From Planctomycetota bacterium (GTDB taxonomy: Bacteria > Planctomycetota > UBA1135): a DNA stretch of 64,000 nt. The first letter of the stretch is position 1; each line of letters opens with the position of its first letter. Below, piece by piece: positions 48,713 to 57,896 of the stretch. The DNA is taken from assembly GCA_027623295.1 (NCBI GenBank), contig JAQBXR010000005.1, positions 1 through 64,000 on the forward strand. The letters run 5' to 3'. The notes under the pieces were generated by a model. That model had not been told where the DNA came from, did not search any database, and saw only the letters and a list, made by a program, of their open reading frames with translations. A program made the position numbers and the translations under genes.

Positions 48713-50101
48713 TTACCGTGCTGATGTGGCCTTAGGAGAGGCCAGAACATTGGTCGCCTCGGGGAAGAAATCGGCGCACACCTTGTGGGCGGCGGCAAGC
48801 TCTGCCGGGTCGTTACTGAGTACATGAACATAGAACTTCCACCCTCTTGTGTAGCTTTGTTCTAAGTCACGGAGGCGTGGGACCTCGTCTGCATAATCAG
48901 CGAGTGGTGCCAATCCTTGAGCTCCTGGCCAGTGCACAAGCATCTTAGCCTGTTTAAGTTGCATGTGCCCGGCTGGGCAATACAACATGACCGGAATTTT
49001 GCGGCCAGTGACCTTCTCCAAAGCCTCTGACATTTTGCCCTCAATGGAGCGACGGTGCTCGGCAGAACCCGAACCAAAGAAGCGGTCGATCAAGCTTTGC
49101 TGAATTTCCTTGTTGGCATAAACCGGATAAACCGCGGCGCGCTTGGGAAGCACTCGGCGTGAGAGGGCCGAAAGATAAAGGTCCAGTTGCTCCCGACGGC
49201 TGGCATCGGAGATTTCAGCACGCTCTAGAAGGCCAAAGAGCCCAGAATCGGTGGCGGACTGCAGCTCCTCAAAGCTGACCGCATTTTCAAGCAGGACAAT
49301 TTCGACAGCCTTGGCCACTAAAGAACCAGCGGCAATTTTTGCGTGGTGGTAGTACACCCGCTCCGAAAAGTAATAACGGGCTTCGAGACAGCGGATGATT
49401 TCGCTGAGCACGGCTTCCTTCAAGTAACCCTGACGTCCGAGGTCGACGAAAAGTTGTTGGCTGTGACGGTCAACGCGGAAGACGTTGAAGATGCGCGGGT
49501 CGTACTCCAGCTTGAGGCCGGTGAACATGGCATCGCGTGCGAGGTAGTCGAGCATGTCTGCATCGATGGTGCCGCTGACTAAGCCACCCCAGAATTCCGG
49601 TACGCGACGACTTTCAGGAACTAGCTCCGGCGCCAAGATCGACATGACATCTTCGCGGGCGCCGGTGTCGCGCAACGCACGCCCGAGCTCCGTGGAGTCC
49701 GAGAACATTTGCTCAAAGCGACTCGGGGTATCGTGCCGCGGCAACAACCCCGTTTGGTCTTCAATATTATGGCCAAAAGGAAGGTGCGTAGAATCATGCA
49801 CTAAAGCCGCGAGGCGAATGATGCGTAAGCCATGATCGTCATAACCATCGAGGCGACCGTCATTCTGTTGATCACGCACTTGGTTCACGGCGGTGACCAT
49901 CTTGGTTGCCAAGTGGGCGGTACCAACAGAATGTTCAAAGCGCGCGTGTTGTGCGCCCGGGTAAACCAAATAGGCAACACCCAACTGGCGCACATTCCGA
50001 AGGCGCTGCATTTCTTTGGTATCGAGGATGCCCATCTCCTCACGCGTAAGCGAAATATCTCCGTGCACTGGGTCCCGCAAAGTGCAGTCGAACCTAAGCA
50101 A
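48713..50101 (-). CDS. HD-domain phosphohydrolase, dNTPase/SAMHD1-like (COG1078-type)
   Basis: RDPVHGDISLTREEMGILDTKEMQRLRNVRQLGVAYLVYPGAQHARFEHSVG and AALVHDSTHLPFGH. TTG start inferred at 50101, overlapping the upstream stop. Confidence 0.85.
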   Translation of the reverse strand: MLRFDCTLRDPVHGDISLTREEMGILDTKEMQRLRNVRQLGVAYLVYPGAQHARFEHSVGTAHLATKMVTAVNQVRDQQNDGRLDGYDDHGLRIIRLAALVHDSTHLPFGHNIEDQTGLLPRHDTPSRFEQMFSDSTELGRALRDTGAREDVMSILAPELVPESRRVPEFWGGLVSGTIDADMLDYLARDAMFTGLKLEYDPRIFNVFRVDRHSQQLFVDLGRQGYLKEAVLSEIIRCLEARYYFSERVYYHHAKIAAGSLVAKAVEIVLLENAVSFEELQSATDSGLFGLLERAEISDASRREQLDLYLSALSRRVLPKRAAVYPVYANKEIQQSLIDRFFGSGSAEHRRSIEGKMSEALEKVTGRKIPVMLYCPAGHMQLKQAKMLVHWPGAQGLAPLADYADEVPRLRDLEQSYTRGWKFYVHVLSNDPAELAAAHKVCADFFPEATNVLASPKATSAR

Positions 50102-51188
50102 AAGGAGCGCTCCCCTTCTTTGGGTATGACTTCTTTGACGTCTTTTTCGTCGTCTTAGGCATCCGCTTAAAACTACTCTTGCTGTTCTTGGACTTGTTCT
50201 GGAAACGCTCTGGAACTCCCTGCTGAGGCTTACTCGGCGCTTTACGCGGTCGCTTTGGAGCATACTGCGGCTCCGGCAACAAGCTGTGATCTTCATTCTC
50301 GCTACGAGCATCTTCCACCAAAGCATCGCGCTCGGCGCGTGACAACGGACGTAGCATGCCTTTCTTAACACCCTTCACGCTAAGCGACCCGATACGCACG
50401 CGCTTCAAGCGCTGCACTCCAAAACCAAAGCGTGCAAGCAAGCGACGAATCTCGCGGTTACGTCCTTCACGAATACTAATCTCGATTATCGTGGTCTTCG
50501 GGAGCTTTCGAATCACCCGTACGCTTTTGGGGATGACCTTGACTCCGTCGACCCAAGCTCCGCCCTTCAGTCGCTCCAAGTCCTCGCCGGCAATCGCCGA
50601 GTTGATTTGACAGACGTAGGTTTTTTGCACACCAAAACTTGGGTGTGCAATCAGGTTGGAGAAATCGCCGTCGTTGGTGAGAAGGATTAAACCCTCAGAA
50701 TCTTCGTCTAATCGACCAATTGGGTAGACTCGGCTGGGGACCATCGGGTCGACCAAGTCACACAAACGAGTCCTTGTTTCACGTGGATCGTTGGTGCACA
50801 GAACGCCGCGTGGCTTGTAAAAAATGTAGTAAAGACGACGGCTCACACGAATGCGTGCACCGTTCACCGAAACTTCATCTTCCATCTGCACGCGATATCC
50901 AGGCTTGTCGATAATGCTGCCGTTCACCATGACTTCGCCGGCGAAAATCTTCTCATCGCATTTACGACGAGAATCTACCCCTTGCTCCGCCAGCCAACGG
51001 TTCAGTCGCACACCTTGATCGGAAACATCTTCGATGCCCCCGCGATCTGCAGCGACTGAAGTGTCTGCAGAATTACTTGCAGCCACAAAGCCGTGCGCGA
51101 CACGTTTCGCGCGTTTGGAAATTTTTGGTTTGCCCCGGCCGCTACCGATACCAGGGCGTTTTTTTCTACTTGCTTTTCGACGTGCCAT
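50094..51188 (-). CDS. Pseudouridine synthase, RsuA/RluB family
   Basis: S4 domain VRLNRWLAEQGVDSRRKCDEKI; YPIGRLDEDSEGLILLTNDGDF; GRNREIRRLLARFG; basic C-terminal tail. Confidence 0.93.
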   Translation of the reverse strand: MARRKASRKKRPGIGSGRGKPKISKRAKRVAHGFVAASNSADTSVAADRGGIEDVSDQGVRLNRWLAEQGVDSRRKCDEKIFAGEVMVNGSIIDKPGYRVQMEDEVSVNGARIRVSRRLYYIFYKPRGVLCTNDPRETRTRLCDLVDPMVPSRVYPIGRLDEDSEGLILLTNDGDFSNLIAHPSFGVQKTYVCQINSAIAGEDLERLKGGAWVDGVKVIPKSVRVIRKLPKTTIIEISIREGRNREIRRLLARFGFGVQRLKRVRIGSLSVKGVKKGMLRPLSRAERDALVEDARSENEDHSLLPEPQYAPKRPRKAPSKPQQGVPERFQNKSKNSKSSFKRMPKTTKKTSKKSYPKKGSAPFA

Positions 51189-52171
51189 TACAACGCAACT
51201 CCCATTAAAATTTCCAAGGGAGCATGATCGTTGCCCAGGATCTTTACCTGCTCCAAACTTCCCGGCACCAAAACCGTGTCGCCGAATTGCAACTTACGAT
51301 CTCCAATGCACCCACTCCCGCCGACGACGGCTAACGTATGTGCAAAGCCTTGCGTCTCGAGAGTTCCACCTTCCGCACCAATTTGCAGTGCGGCGAGTTC
51401 GAAATACTGACAACTCGCCAGCTTCCGCTTTTCTAGACCTGGCTGAGCTTCAAACTCAGCGCGACTTGGCAATGCGGGGCCAAGATTATAATCCACGACT
51501 TCTAACGCCTGCTGTAAATGAGTTTCACGCGGCTTGCCGTCTAGACCTAAACGGTCCCAATCGTACATACGATAAGTAACGTCGGAGGTTTGCTGCACTT
51601 CGCACAACACAACGCCGGCGCGAATGGCATGAGTTTGCCCCGAAGGCACAAAGACGCAATCGCCTCGTTTCACTTCAATCTCAGCAAGATGATTACGCAC
51701 CCGCTTGTCGCCAGCTTCTGCTTCAAACACTTCGCGTGAAGTGCCGGGCTTCAAACCACAGATCACTCCAGAGCCGGGCGCTTGCTCGAGGATATACCAC
51801 GCCTCGGTTTTGCCTACACCTGTTGGCGACTGCGGGCCATCGCCGGGATGAATCTGCACACTGAGGTCATCGCCAGCGTCGATGAACTTCACCAACAGGG
51901 GGAAGCGTCCGTCGGCTGAGGGCTTGGAGCGGCCAAGAAGTGCCGCAGAATCCTGCTCCATAAGAGTGCGCAAAGTCACGCCATCTTGCGCTCCGCCACG
52001 CACGGTGGTTTCTTCGCCGGGGTAGTCGCTCAACTCCCATGTTTCCCCCAATGGACCCTCAAAAGGAAGGTCCAAATCTAGGGTTTTGGACAAACTCTCC
52101 CCACCCCACACTTTCTCTTTCAAGATGCGGTGGAAAAAGAGCGGTTCCAAGGGCGAATGGGGAGCTGCCAT
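51188..52171 (-). CDS. manA: Class I mannose-6-phosphate isomerase
   Basis: KEKVWGGESL, LGETWELSDYPGEETTV, PLLVKFIDAGDDLSVQIHPGD, GDCVFVPSGQTHAI. Confidence 0.9.
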   Translation of the reverse strand: MAAPHSPLEPLFFHRILKEKVWGGESLSKTLDLDLPFEGPLGETWELSDYPGEETTVRGGAQDGVTLRTLMEQDSAALLGRSKPSADGRFPLLVKFIDAGDDLSVQIHPGDGPQSPTGVGKTEAWYILEQAPGSGVICGLKPGTSREVFEAEAGDKRVRNHLAEIEVKRGDCVFVPSGQTHAIRAGVVLCEVQQTSDVTYRMYDWDRLGLDGKPRETHLQQALEVVDYNLGPALPSRAEFEAQPGLEKRKLASCQYFELAALQIGAEGGTLETQGFAHTLAVVGGSGCIGDRKLQFGDTVLVPGSLEQVKILGNDHAPLEILMGVAL

Positions 52172-52224
52172 AGCCCCGTATCTTACCACTCCACCTAAAT
52201 CCTGTGCCCTTAGATGAATAGGAT

Positions 52225-52470
52225 TCAGTCTGATTTCACGCCGGGGAAAATCATTTGGCGCAACTGTCCTTCTACCTTCGCACCCGGCAACTCAAAGCTG
52301 TGTTCGAGCCCCTGGTATTTACAAACTAGGCGATACGCCTGAGTTTCCGGGACATGGCTCAAAGCAACTTGCCCCCTGGCATCGGTGGTTGACCATTCGC
52401 GGAAGCCGCCACCTAAGAGACCGCCCTGTAAAAGCAGGCCACCATAGAAACCGCTAAAGCCTGCAGCCAC
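52225..52470 (-). CDS. Small carboxypeptidase-regulatory-like domain protein or fragment
   Basis: GNIQQARVAAGFSGF...STTDARGQVALSHVPETQAYRLVCKYQG. The frame is open upstream to about 52581 but lacks an ATG/GTG/TTG before 52470. Confidence 0.4.
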   Translation of the reverse strand: MAAGFSGFYGGLLLQGGLLGGGFREWSTTDARGQVALSHVPETQAYRLVCKYQGLEHSFELPGAKVEGQLRQMIFPGVKSD

Positions 52471-52555
52471 TCTAGCTTGCTGGATGTTTCCTCTAGCTCC
52501 AGAGACATAGATTTCGCTCCCATGCCTAGTTGTTGCCGAGGGAGCCTCGACCCCT

Positions 52556-53032
52556 TCACCCTTTCCACGGACGACGCCAAGTTATGCCTGCAATGCGCAC
52601 CACTTTCCGGCGCCGCTTACGCCGCTTAGGGGAACGCAACCCCTCCACGTTCAGGTTGTGCGTTGCGCTGGTGGATTCGCCAGCAAGACGCATCAAGTTT
52701 TTCCACTCTGCCCCATGTGGAGCTACCCGCAAGCCGCGCCGCGTCGTCACCACTAAATGGGCAAGCTCATGGATCACCACCCCGCGCATTTCTTCGGGAT
52801 GACGTCCGAGCAAAAGAGGGTTCAACTCCAATAAACCCTCCTCCAACAAGGCGCGGCCAATGGTGGTGCGCAGTCTTGGATTCCAGCACCACTTCAACTT
52901 GTCCTGCAAGTTTTCGGCGCCCCAGCGATACAGCTGCTCCTCAATGACCTTCTCGATTTGACCGGGAGGCCAGTCACGCAACAAGGCCGCGATGTTCCCG
53001 CGTTCCCGTTCGAGAGGATTCTCCCGCGCCAT
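52556..53032 (-). CDS. SprT-like zinc metalloprotease
   Basis: GVVIHELAHLVVTTRRG...HGAEWKNLM HExxH with downstream His. Confidence 0.75.
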   Translation of the reverse strand: MARENPLERERGNIAALLRDWPPGQIEKVIEEQLYRWGAENLQDKLKWCWNPRLRTTIGRALLEEGLLELNPLLLGRHPEEMRGVVIHELAHLVVTTRRGLRVAPHGAEWKNLMRLAGESTSATHNLNVEGLRSPKRRKRRRKVVRIAGITWRRPWKG

Positions 53033-54181
53033 CTAAGCCCCGACCACCCGACGGCCGCCAACCCAGACCGGACCCACACTGTCGCCCTCTTCTAGAACTA
53101 CAAAATCTGCACGATGCCCTGCTTCCAGCGAACCACAATCTCCGATAAAACGTCCGGGGTTGGTGCAACCAATGCGGATGACATCGGCCATAGATAAATA
53201 GCCCTCGCGATGTGCACGCAGCAGCATTTCGGCCAATGGATCCAGAGTGCCGCCGAGGTTGCCCTTTGCATCGACGGCCACTGCACCACTTCTATGCAAT
53301 CGTTTTCCACCCGATGCAAATCCATCTGCAACTAATCCTGCATGAGATAAGTTGTCTGAAGTTGCGATTAAGGTTTTCTTCATGGCCGGCGTCTTCGCCC
53401 ACAAACGTAAAGTCTCCGGCGCGACGTGCACCATGTCTGGAATGACTCCGACCCACTCCGCTTTGCCTTCCATGGCAAATCCAATCGGTCCCATTTCGCG
53501 CGCAGTCAGGGCTGGAAGACGATTCCCCATATGGGTGATGGCGCAATCCCCATGATCCGCCAACGAGATGCAATCTCGGTATTCAGCCTCAGTATGCCCG
53601 ATGGAAGGAAGCACCTTGGCGGCATGAAAAACTTCGGCGACATCTAGGCTTCCTTTGAGTTCTGGCGCGAGCGTGCAGATCTGCAACCACCCGTCGCAAG
53701 CTTTCACTAACTTTTCCGCATGCTCCCGACTTGGCTTCCGTAAATCTTTACGCGGCAGTGCGCCACGCAAAGCTGGCGCCAAAAACGGGCCCTCAAGGTG
53801 CCATCCGGTGATGCGAGTGCGCGCCGTTCCACGCTCCGACTTCCATTTCCCCCACCGCTTCGCCGCGGAACGCAACTTCACATTGGACAGCGGATAGAAA
53901 CCGGCAAGAGCCGTGGTCACACCACTTGCTGCCAAGGCGCGCGTCATGCGTTGTAGATCTTTCACGGAGCCTTCGCCGCAATCGACTCCGCCAAATCCGT
54001 GGAGTAGGGTGTCGACAAAGCCTGGCATTACGCGGCTTTGGCCGAGGTCATGCAGAGAGGCGGCTTGCATCTTCGAAGGAGGCTCAAAGCTAACCTTCTC
54101 GAAACATCCGGACTTCCATGTCATCCAACCTGAGCTGAACGTTCGTCCATTCCAAAGCTGTGCTTGAATGCCGCGTTTCAT
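53033..54181 (-). CDS. nagA: N-acetylglucosamine-6-phosphate deacetylase
   Basis: VMPGFVDTLLHGFGGVDC, GWHLEGPFLAPALRGALP, ATSDNLSHAG, GSLEAGHRADFVVLE. Confidence 0.9.
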   Translation of the reverse strand: MKRGIQAQLWNGRTFSSGWMTWKSGCFEKVSFEPPSKMQAASLHDLGQSRVMPGFVDTLLHGFGGVDCGEGSVKDLQRMTRALAASGVTTALAGFYPLSNVKLRSAAKRWGKWKSERGTARTRITGWHLEGPFLAPALRGALPRKDLRKPSREHAEKLVKACDGWLQICTLAPELKGSLDVAEVFHAAKVLPSIGHTEAEYRDCISLADHGDCAITHMGNRLPALTAREMGPIGFAMEGKAEWVGVIPDMVHVAPETLRLWAKTPAMKKTLIATSDNLSHAGLVADGFASGGKRLHRSGAVAVDAKGNLGGTLDPLAEMLLRAHREGYLSMADVIRIGCTNPGRFIGDCGSLEAGHRADFVVLEEGDSVGPVWVGGRRVVGA

Positions 54182-54753
54182 GATTTAGGTTTATGCCACC
54201 AGTAAAGGGAGGTGTTGCTGTAGTCGCGACGCTCCATTCCTGGAAGCGCGCAGACTTCGCCATCTACCAGGATACCGCGTGGGGTGTGCACCACCGCGCA
54301 ACCGCCCGGCGTGGTCATCTCCGCCAAATCGAGGAACAACCGCCACACTTTCAGGCGCTGGTTGCCACCTTTTCGAAAATCGTCATACGGAGGGTCGAAG
54401 AAAACCAAATCGGGAGGCGGGCCAAGGCCTTTCATGGTGGGGAGTCGATAAGCGTCGCCACACAGGCATCGATGGGTCTCCTTGGTCCCCAAAAGGTCCG
54501 CATTTTCCTCAATCTGCAGAGCAGCAGGACGGCTGTATTCCACTGCCAGCACAGACTTTGCACCTCTCGACAGAGCTTCAAAACCCAATATTCCGCTGCC
54601 CGCGTAGACATCCCAGACCACGGCATCGTCCAGCAACTCTTGGAGATGGTTGAACAAGCCTTCCCGCGCCCGCTCGACAAGGGGGCGGGTCGCTTCCACC
54701 TTCGGCACCTTAAGCCGACGGCCGCGAAACTCTCCGGCAGTGATTCGTAGCAT
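54178..54753 (-). CDS. rsmD: 16S rRNA (guanine966-N2)-methyltransferase RsmD
   Basis: MLRITAGEFRGRRLKVP, VWDVYAGSGILGFEALSRGAKSVLAVE, LVFFDPPYDDF. Confidence 0.92.
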   Translation of the reverse strand: MLRITAGEFRGRRLKVPKVEATRPLVERAREGLFNHLQELLDDAVVWDVYAGSGILGFEALSRGAKSVLAVEYSRPAALQIEENADLLGTKETHRCLCGDAYRLPTMKGLGPPPDLVFFDPPYDDFRKGGNQRLKVWRLFLDLAEMTTPGGCAVVHTPRGILVDGEVCALPGMERRDYSNTSLYWWHKPKS

Positions 54754-54776
54754 GGAAGGCGTAGAATACGCGCGCC

Positions 54777-55511
54777 ATGCCACGACTCCACGTGAACATT
54801 GATCATGTTGCCACCTTGCGACAAGCCCGCCTCTCTCAAGAGCCTGATCCAGTCATTGCTGCTGGGATCTGCGAATTGGCCGGCGCCAACGGAATCACCG
54901 TGCACTTGCGCGAGGATCGTCGTCATATTCAAGAGCGCGATGTGCGCATTTTGAAGCAGACGGTAAAAACCTTACTCAACCTCGAGATGGCCTGGACCAA
55001 GGAAATGCTCGACTTCGCAATGGATCTGAAACCGAACCAGATTTGCGTGGTCCCAGAGAAGCGTGAAGAACTCACCACCGAAGGCGGCCTCGATGTTGGA
55101 CAGTATGAACAGAGTCTGAGCGAAGAGATGGGCGACCTGCAGAAGGCTGGAATTGAGGTCAGCCTTTTCATTGACCCGCTGCCAGATGCCATTGAGTGTG
55201 CTGCGCGCGCTGGGGCAGATTTTGTGGAGTTGCATACCGGCAGTTATGCCAACGCCCGCGGCAAGAATCGCCTGAATGAATTGAAGCGCTTGGAAACCGC
55301 AGCCAACTATGCCCACGAACTAGGTTTGCGCGTGAATGCTGGTCATGGTTTAGATTTTGACAATGTGTTACCGATTGCGCAGCTCCCTTGGGTTGAGGAG
55401 CTGAACATTGGCTACGCCATCATTTGTCGTTCGATTTACTCCGGCCTCGACCAAGCTGTGCGCGAAATGCAGGACCGCATTTTGGCCGCAGCGCCGCCTG
55501 ACCAAGAGTAG
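54777..55511 (+). CDS. pdxJ: Pyridoxine 5'-phosphate synthase
   Basis: [44 protein letters not shown]. Confidence 0.97.
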   Translation: MPRLHVNIDHVATLRQARLSQEPDPVIAAGICELAGANGITVHLREDRRHIQERDVRILKQTVKTLLNLEMAWTKEMLDFAMDLKPNQICVVPEKREELTTEGGLDVGQYEQSLSEEMGDLQKAGIEVSLFIDPLPDAIECAARAGADFVELHTGSYANARGKNRLNELKRLETAANYAHELGLRVNAGHGLDFDNVLPIAQLPWVEELNIGYAIICRSIYSGLDQAVREMQDRILAAAPPDQE

Positions 55512-55517
55512 GCCACC

Positions 55518-56627
55518 ATGGCGAATCCGATTCCGGTGTTCATCAATGCGCGATTCCTCACCGAACCGCTCACGGGTTTGCAACGTTGGGGTCGCGAGGT
55601 TTTGCGCGAGCTCGATGCGATGATTGAAGACGGCAGCATCGATGGAAGTGCTTACCGGTTTCAGTTACTCACGCCATCACAACCGGAGGACATGCCGGAG
55701 TATCGACACCTGCAACTAAAAGTGAAGGGTCCGCTGCGTTCTCACTTATGGGAGCAATTGATTTTGCCTAGAGCGGCGAAAGGCTTTTTACTCAACTTCA
55801 AGAACACGGCGCCAACGCGACATCGGAATATGTCGGTGCTGATTCATGACTTGCAACCCATCGCGCGACCGGAAACCCATAACGCTATGTTTAACCGGGT
55901 TTACCAGTGGATTCTTCCGCGCGCTACACGTCGGGCGAAAGTTGTGTTCGCTGTATCGAAGAGCACGGCCTTAGAGATGCACAAGCACTTCGGGACTCCC
56001 CTGGAAGACATCACAGTGACGGGTGACGGCCATGAGCATGTGCTGCGTATAGAGCCGGACGATGGCATCATCAAGAAACATGGCTTAAAGCAAAATGGGT
56101 TCTTACTTGCGGTAAGCAGTTTGAATCCGAATAAAAACTTCGCTGCCATTTTGCGGGCGATGAAAATTGCCAACATCAAAGTACCGCTAGTAATTGCGGG
56201 CGGCACCAACCCACGCGTATTCGAAGGCACGGACGGCATCGACGTACTTCCGAAGAACGCGATCCATGTTGGCCGGGTTAGCGATGAAGAGTTACGCGCA
56301 CTTTATGAACATGCGCTCGGCTTTGTTTACCCCTCTTTTTACGAGGGATGGGGCTTGCCGCCTGGAGAAGCCATGTTGCTCGGATGCCCCGTCATCAGCA
56401 GTAACACCACTTCACTGCCAGAAGTTTGTGGCGATGCCGTCCTTTATTGCGATCCCGCCGACGATGAATCCATCGCCAAGCAACTCTTCCGCTTAGTCGA
56501 AGATGGACCGTTACGCCAAGAGCTCTCCGCACTTGGAAGAGCGCGCTCAAGTCAGTTCACTTGGCGCGCCGTTGCGGAAAAGGTTTGGGCGGCAGTAGAA
56601 CCTGCGATTCAGGCTAGTGCCAAGTAG
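55518..56627 (+). CDS. Glycosyltransferase (GT4-like)
   Basis: FINARFLTEPLTGLQRWGREVL; GFVYPSFYEGWGLPPGEAMLLGCPVISSNTTSLPEVCGDAVLYCDP. Confidence 0.9.
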   Translation: MANPIPVFINARFLTEPLTGLQRWGREVLRELDAMIEDGSIDGSAYRFQLLTPSQPEDMPEYRHLQLKVKGPLRSHLWEQLILPRAAKGFLLNFKNTAPTRHRNMSVLIHDLQPIARPETHNAMFNRVYQWILPRATRRAKVVFAVSKSTALEMHKHFGTPLEDITVTGDGHEHVLRIEPDDGIIKKHGLKQNGFLLAVSSLNPNKNFAAILRAMKIANIKVPLVIAGGTNPRVFEGTDGIDVLPKNAIHVGRVSDEELRALYEHALGFVYPSFYEGWGLPPGEAMLLGCPVISSNTTSLPEVCGDAVLYCDPADDESIAKQLFRLVEDGPLRQELSALGRARSSQFTWRAVAEKVWAAVEPAIQASAK

Positions 56628-56629
56628 AG

Positions 56630-56785
56630 CTAAAACTCAAAGTCGTCCGAGGACTCTTATTCGCCTTGTTGCTTCTTGACCTCTTCAGCCATCATCTCCA
56701 TGCTCATTGCAAGCCCAATGAACATTTGTACTGGATATTCCAGTTCCGTGAATGGGGAGGCCAGGAGAAGTGTAGAAATAATCAT
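56630..56785 (-). pseudogene. Decayed fragment of the tandem acidic/-F C-terminus family
   Basis: Minus-strand reading: MIISTLLLASPFTELEYPVQMFIGLAMSMEMMAEEVKKQQGE*ESSDDFEF*, with an in-frame TAA just before the family-like end. Confidence 0.5.
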
Positions 56786-56802
56786 TTTGGATTCGGGCTT
56801 GG

Positions 56803-57816
56803 TTAGAAGGGTATGTCGTCGTCGACTTCTTCCATCTGGCCTTGCATAGATCCAAGTGCCATTTGCATAAAAGTGTCTACTGGGAAGGGAGCGCGTCCTT
56901 CCATGCTCTGATGCTTAAAGTGATCCGACGAAAAGAGGCCATCGCCAATCTTGAAGTCCAAAAACTCGACCGAGAACTCCATGCCCATTTTGCCTTCGGC
57001 GGACATGGTCATCCCCATGTTGGTGGGGATTCCCGAGTAACGATCAAAGCTCATTTCATAGGTTGCGCTCTCCATGAGTGTTCGCGTTTCTTGATCGTGA
57101 ATGCGCTGGATCCATTCATCCTTAATGCTGGCGGTCACATGAACTTCACCAGAGTCGACGCGGAAGTCATCGATATTTGCCGTCAACATATACATTTGCG
57201 CCCAAGCAGCTGGGTTGATGCCTTGCTGGAAGAACTCCTCGGCATCCATACTCTCAGGCAAAAGGTTCGAAAGGTCAATGTCTTCGCTGTCAAAATACTT
57301 CCAATAGACTTCGAGCATTTGCTCTAAGACGTCGAGATCGAGGGTGAACACCATTTTCTCGAAGCCCATGTTGGCCTGCTCAACCATAGCAAGCAGCCAA
57401 TCATCGTGAAAGCCCGGGGCGGCGTGAAGGGATTCGCCGTCCGCATTCATGTTTAGTGATAGCTTTATCGGCCCCATGGCCATGTTCCCAGGCAGGTCGC
57501 CCAGGTCAAGGTGCAGGTCGATGATTTGGCGGAAGTGACGCACATCTGCATATTCCATGGACCCGCTTATTTGGACTTCGACAGAAACCTTTTCCGTCGG
57601 GACGTTCACCAAAATCTTACCGGTGAAGCCAACCTGGAACGGCTTGCTTGCTTCTTGAGTGTGGCTCGGCAAAGACTCTAACCACTGTTCATAATTCGTG
57701 GGAGTCGCCGGAGCCTTAACGCTTCCGCCCGAAAGCCCGGTTTCGGCATTGGGCGAATTCGTCTGTGGCGCAGTGCATGCGCCAAGAAGAAGAAGGCAAG
57801 TTAGGAGGTGTTTCAT
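56803..57816 (-). CDS. Hypothetical lipoprotein with C-terminal DDDIPF
   Basis: MKHLLTCLLLLGACTAPQ lipobox; C-terminus QMEEVDDDIPF. Confidence 0.65.
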   Translation of the reverse strand: MKHLLTCLLLLGACTAPQTNSPNAETGLSGGSVKAPATPTNYEQWLESLPSHTQEASKPFQVGFTGKILVNVPTEKVSVEVQISGSMEYADVRHFRQIIDLHLDLGDLPGNMAMGPIKLSLNMNADGESLHAAPGFHDDWLLAMVEQANMGFEKMVFTLDLDVLEQMLEVYWKYFDSEDIDLSNLLPESMDAEEFFQQGINPAAWAQMYMLTANIDDFRVDSGEVHVTASIKDEWIQRIHDQETRTLMESATYEMSFDRYSGIPTNMGMTMSAEGKMGMEFSVEFLDFKIGDGLFSSDHFKHQSMEGRAPFPVDTFMQMALGSMQGQMEEVDDDIPF

Positions 57817-57837
57817 TCGAAGAAAACTTCGCTGCAT

Positions 57838-57872
57838 TAAAAAGAGCGGGCACCCCGCAATGGGGTACCCGC
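57838..57872 (-). terminator. Rho-independent terminator downstream of the 57897-58709 gene
   Basis: Minus strand GCGGGTACCCC-ATTGC-GGGGTGCCCGC followed by TCTTTTT; one mismatch in the stem. Confidence 0.75.
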
Positions 57873-57896
57873 CGGATGTTTGAGGTCCAGGGGGCC

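Noticed and set aside
54193-54750. 185-aa ORF antisense to rsmD
   Set aside because: Fully overlaps a confidently identified gene on the other strand.
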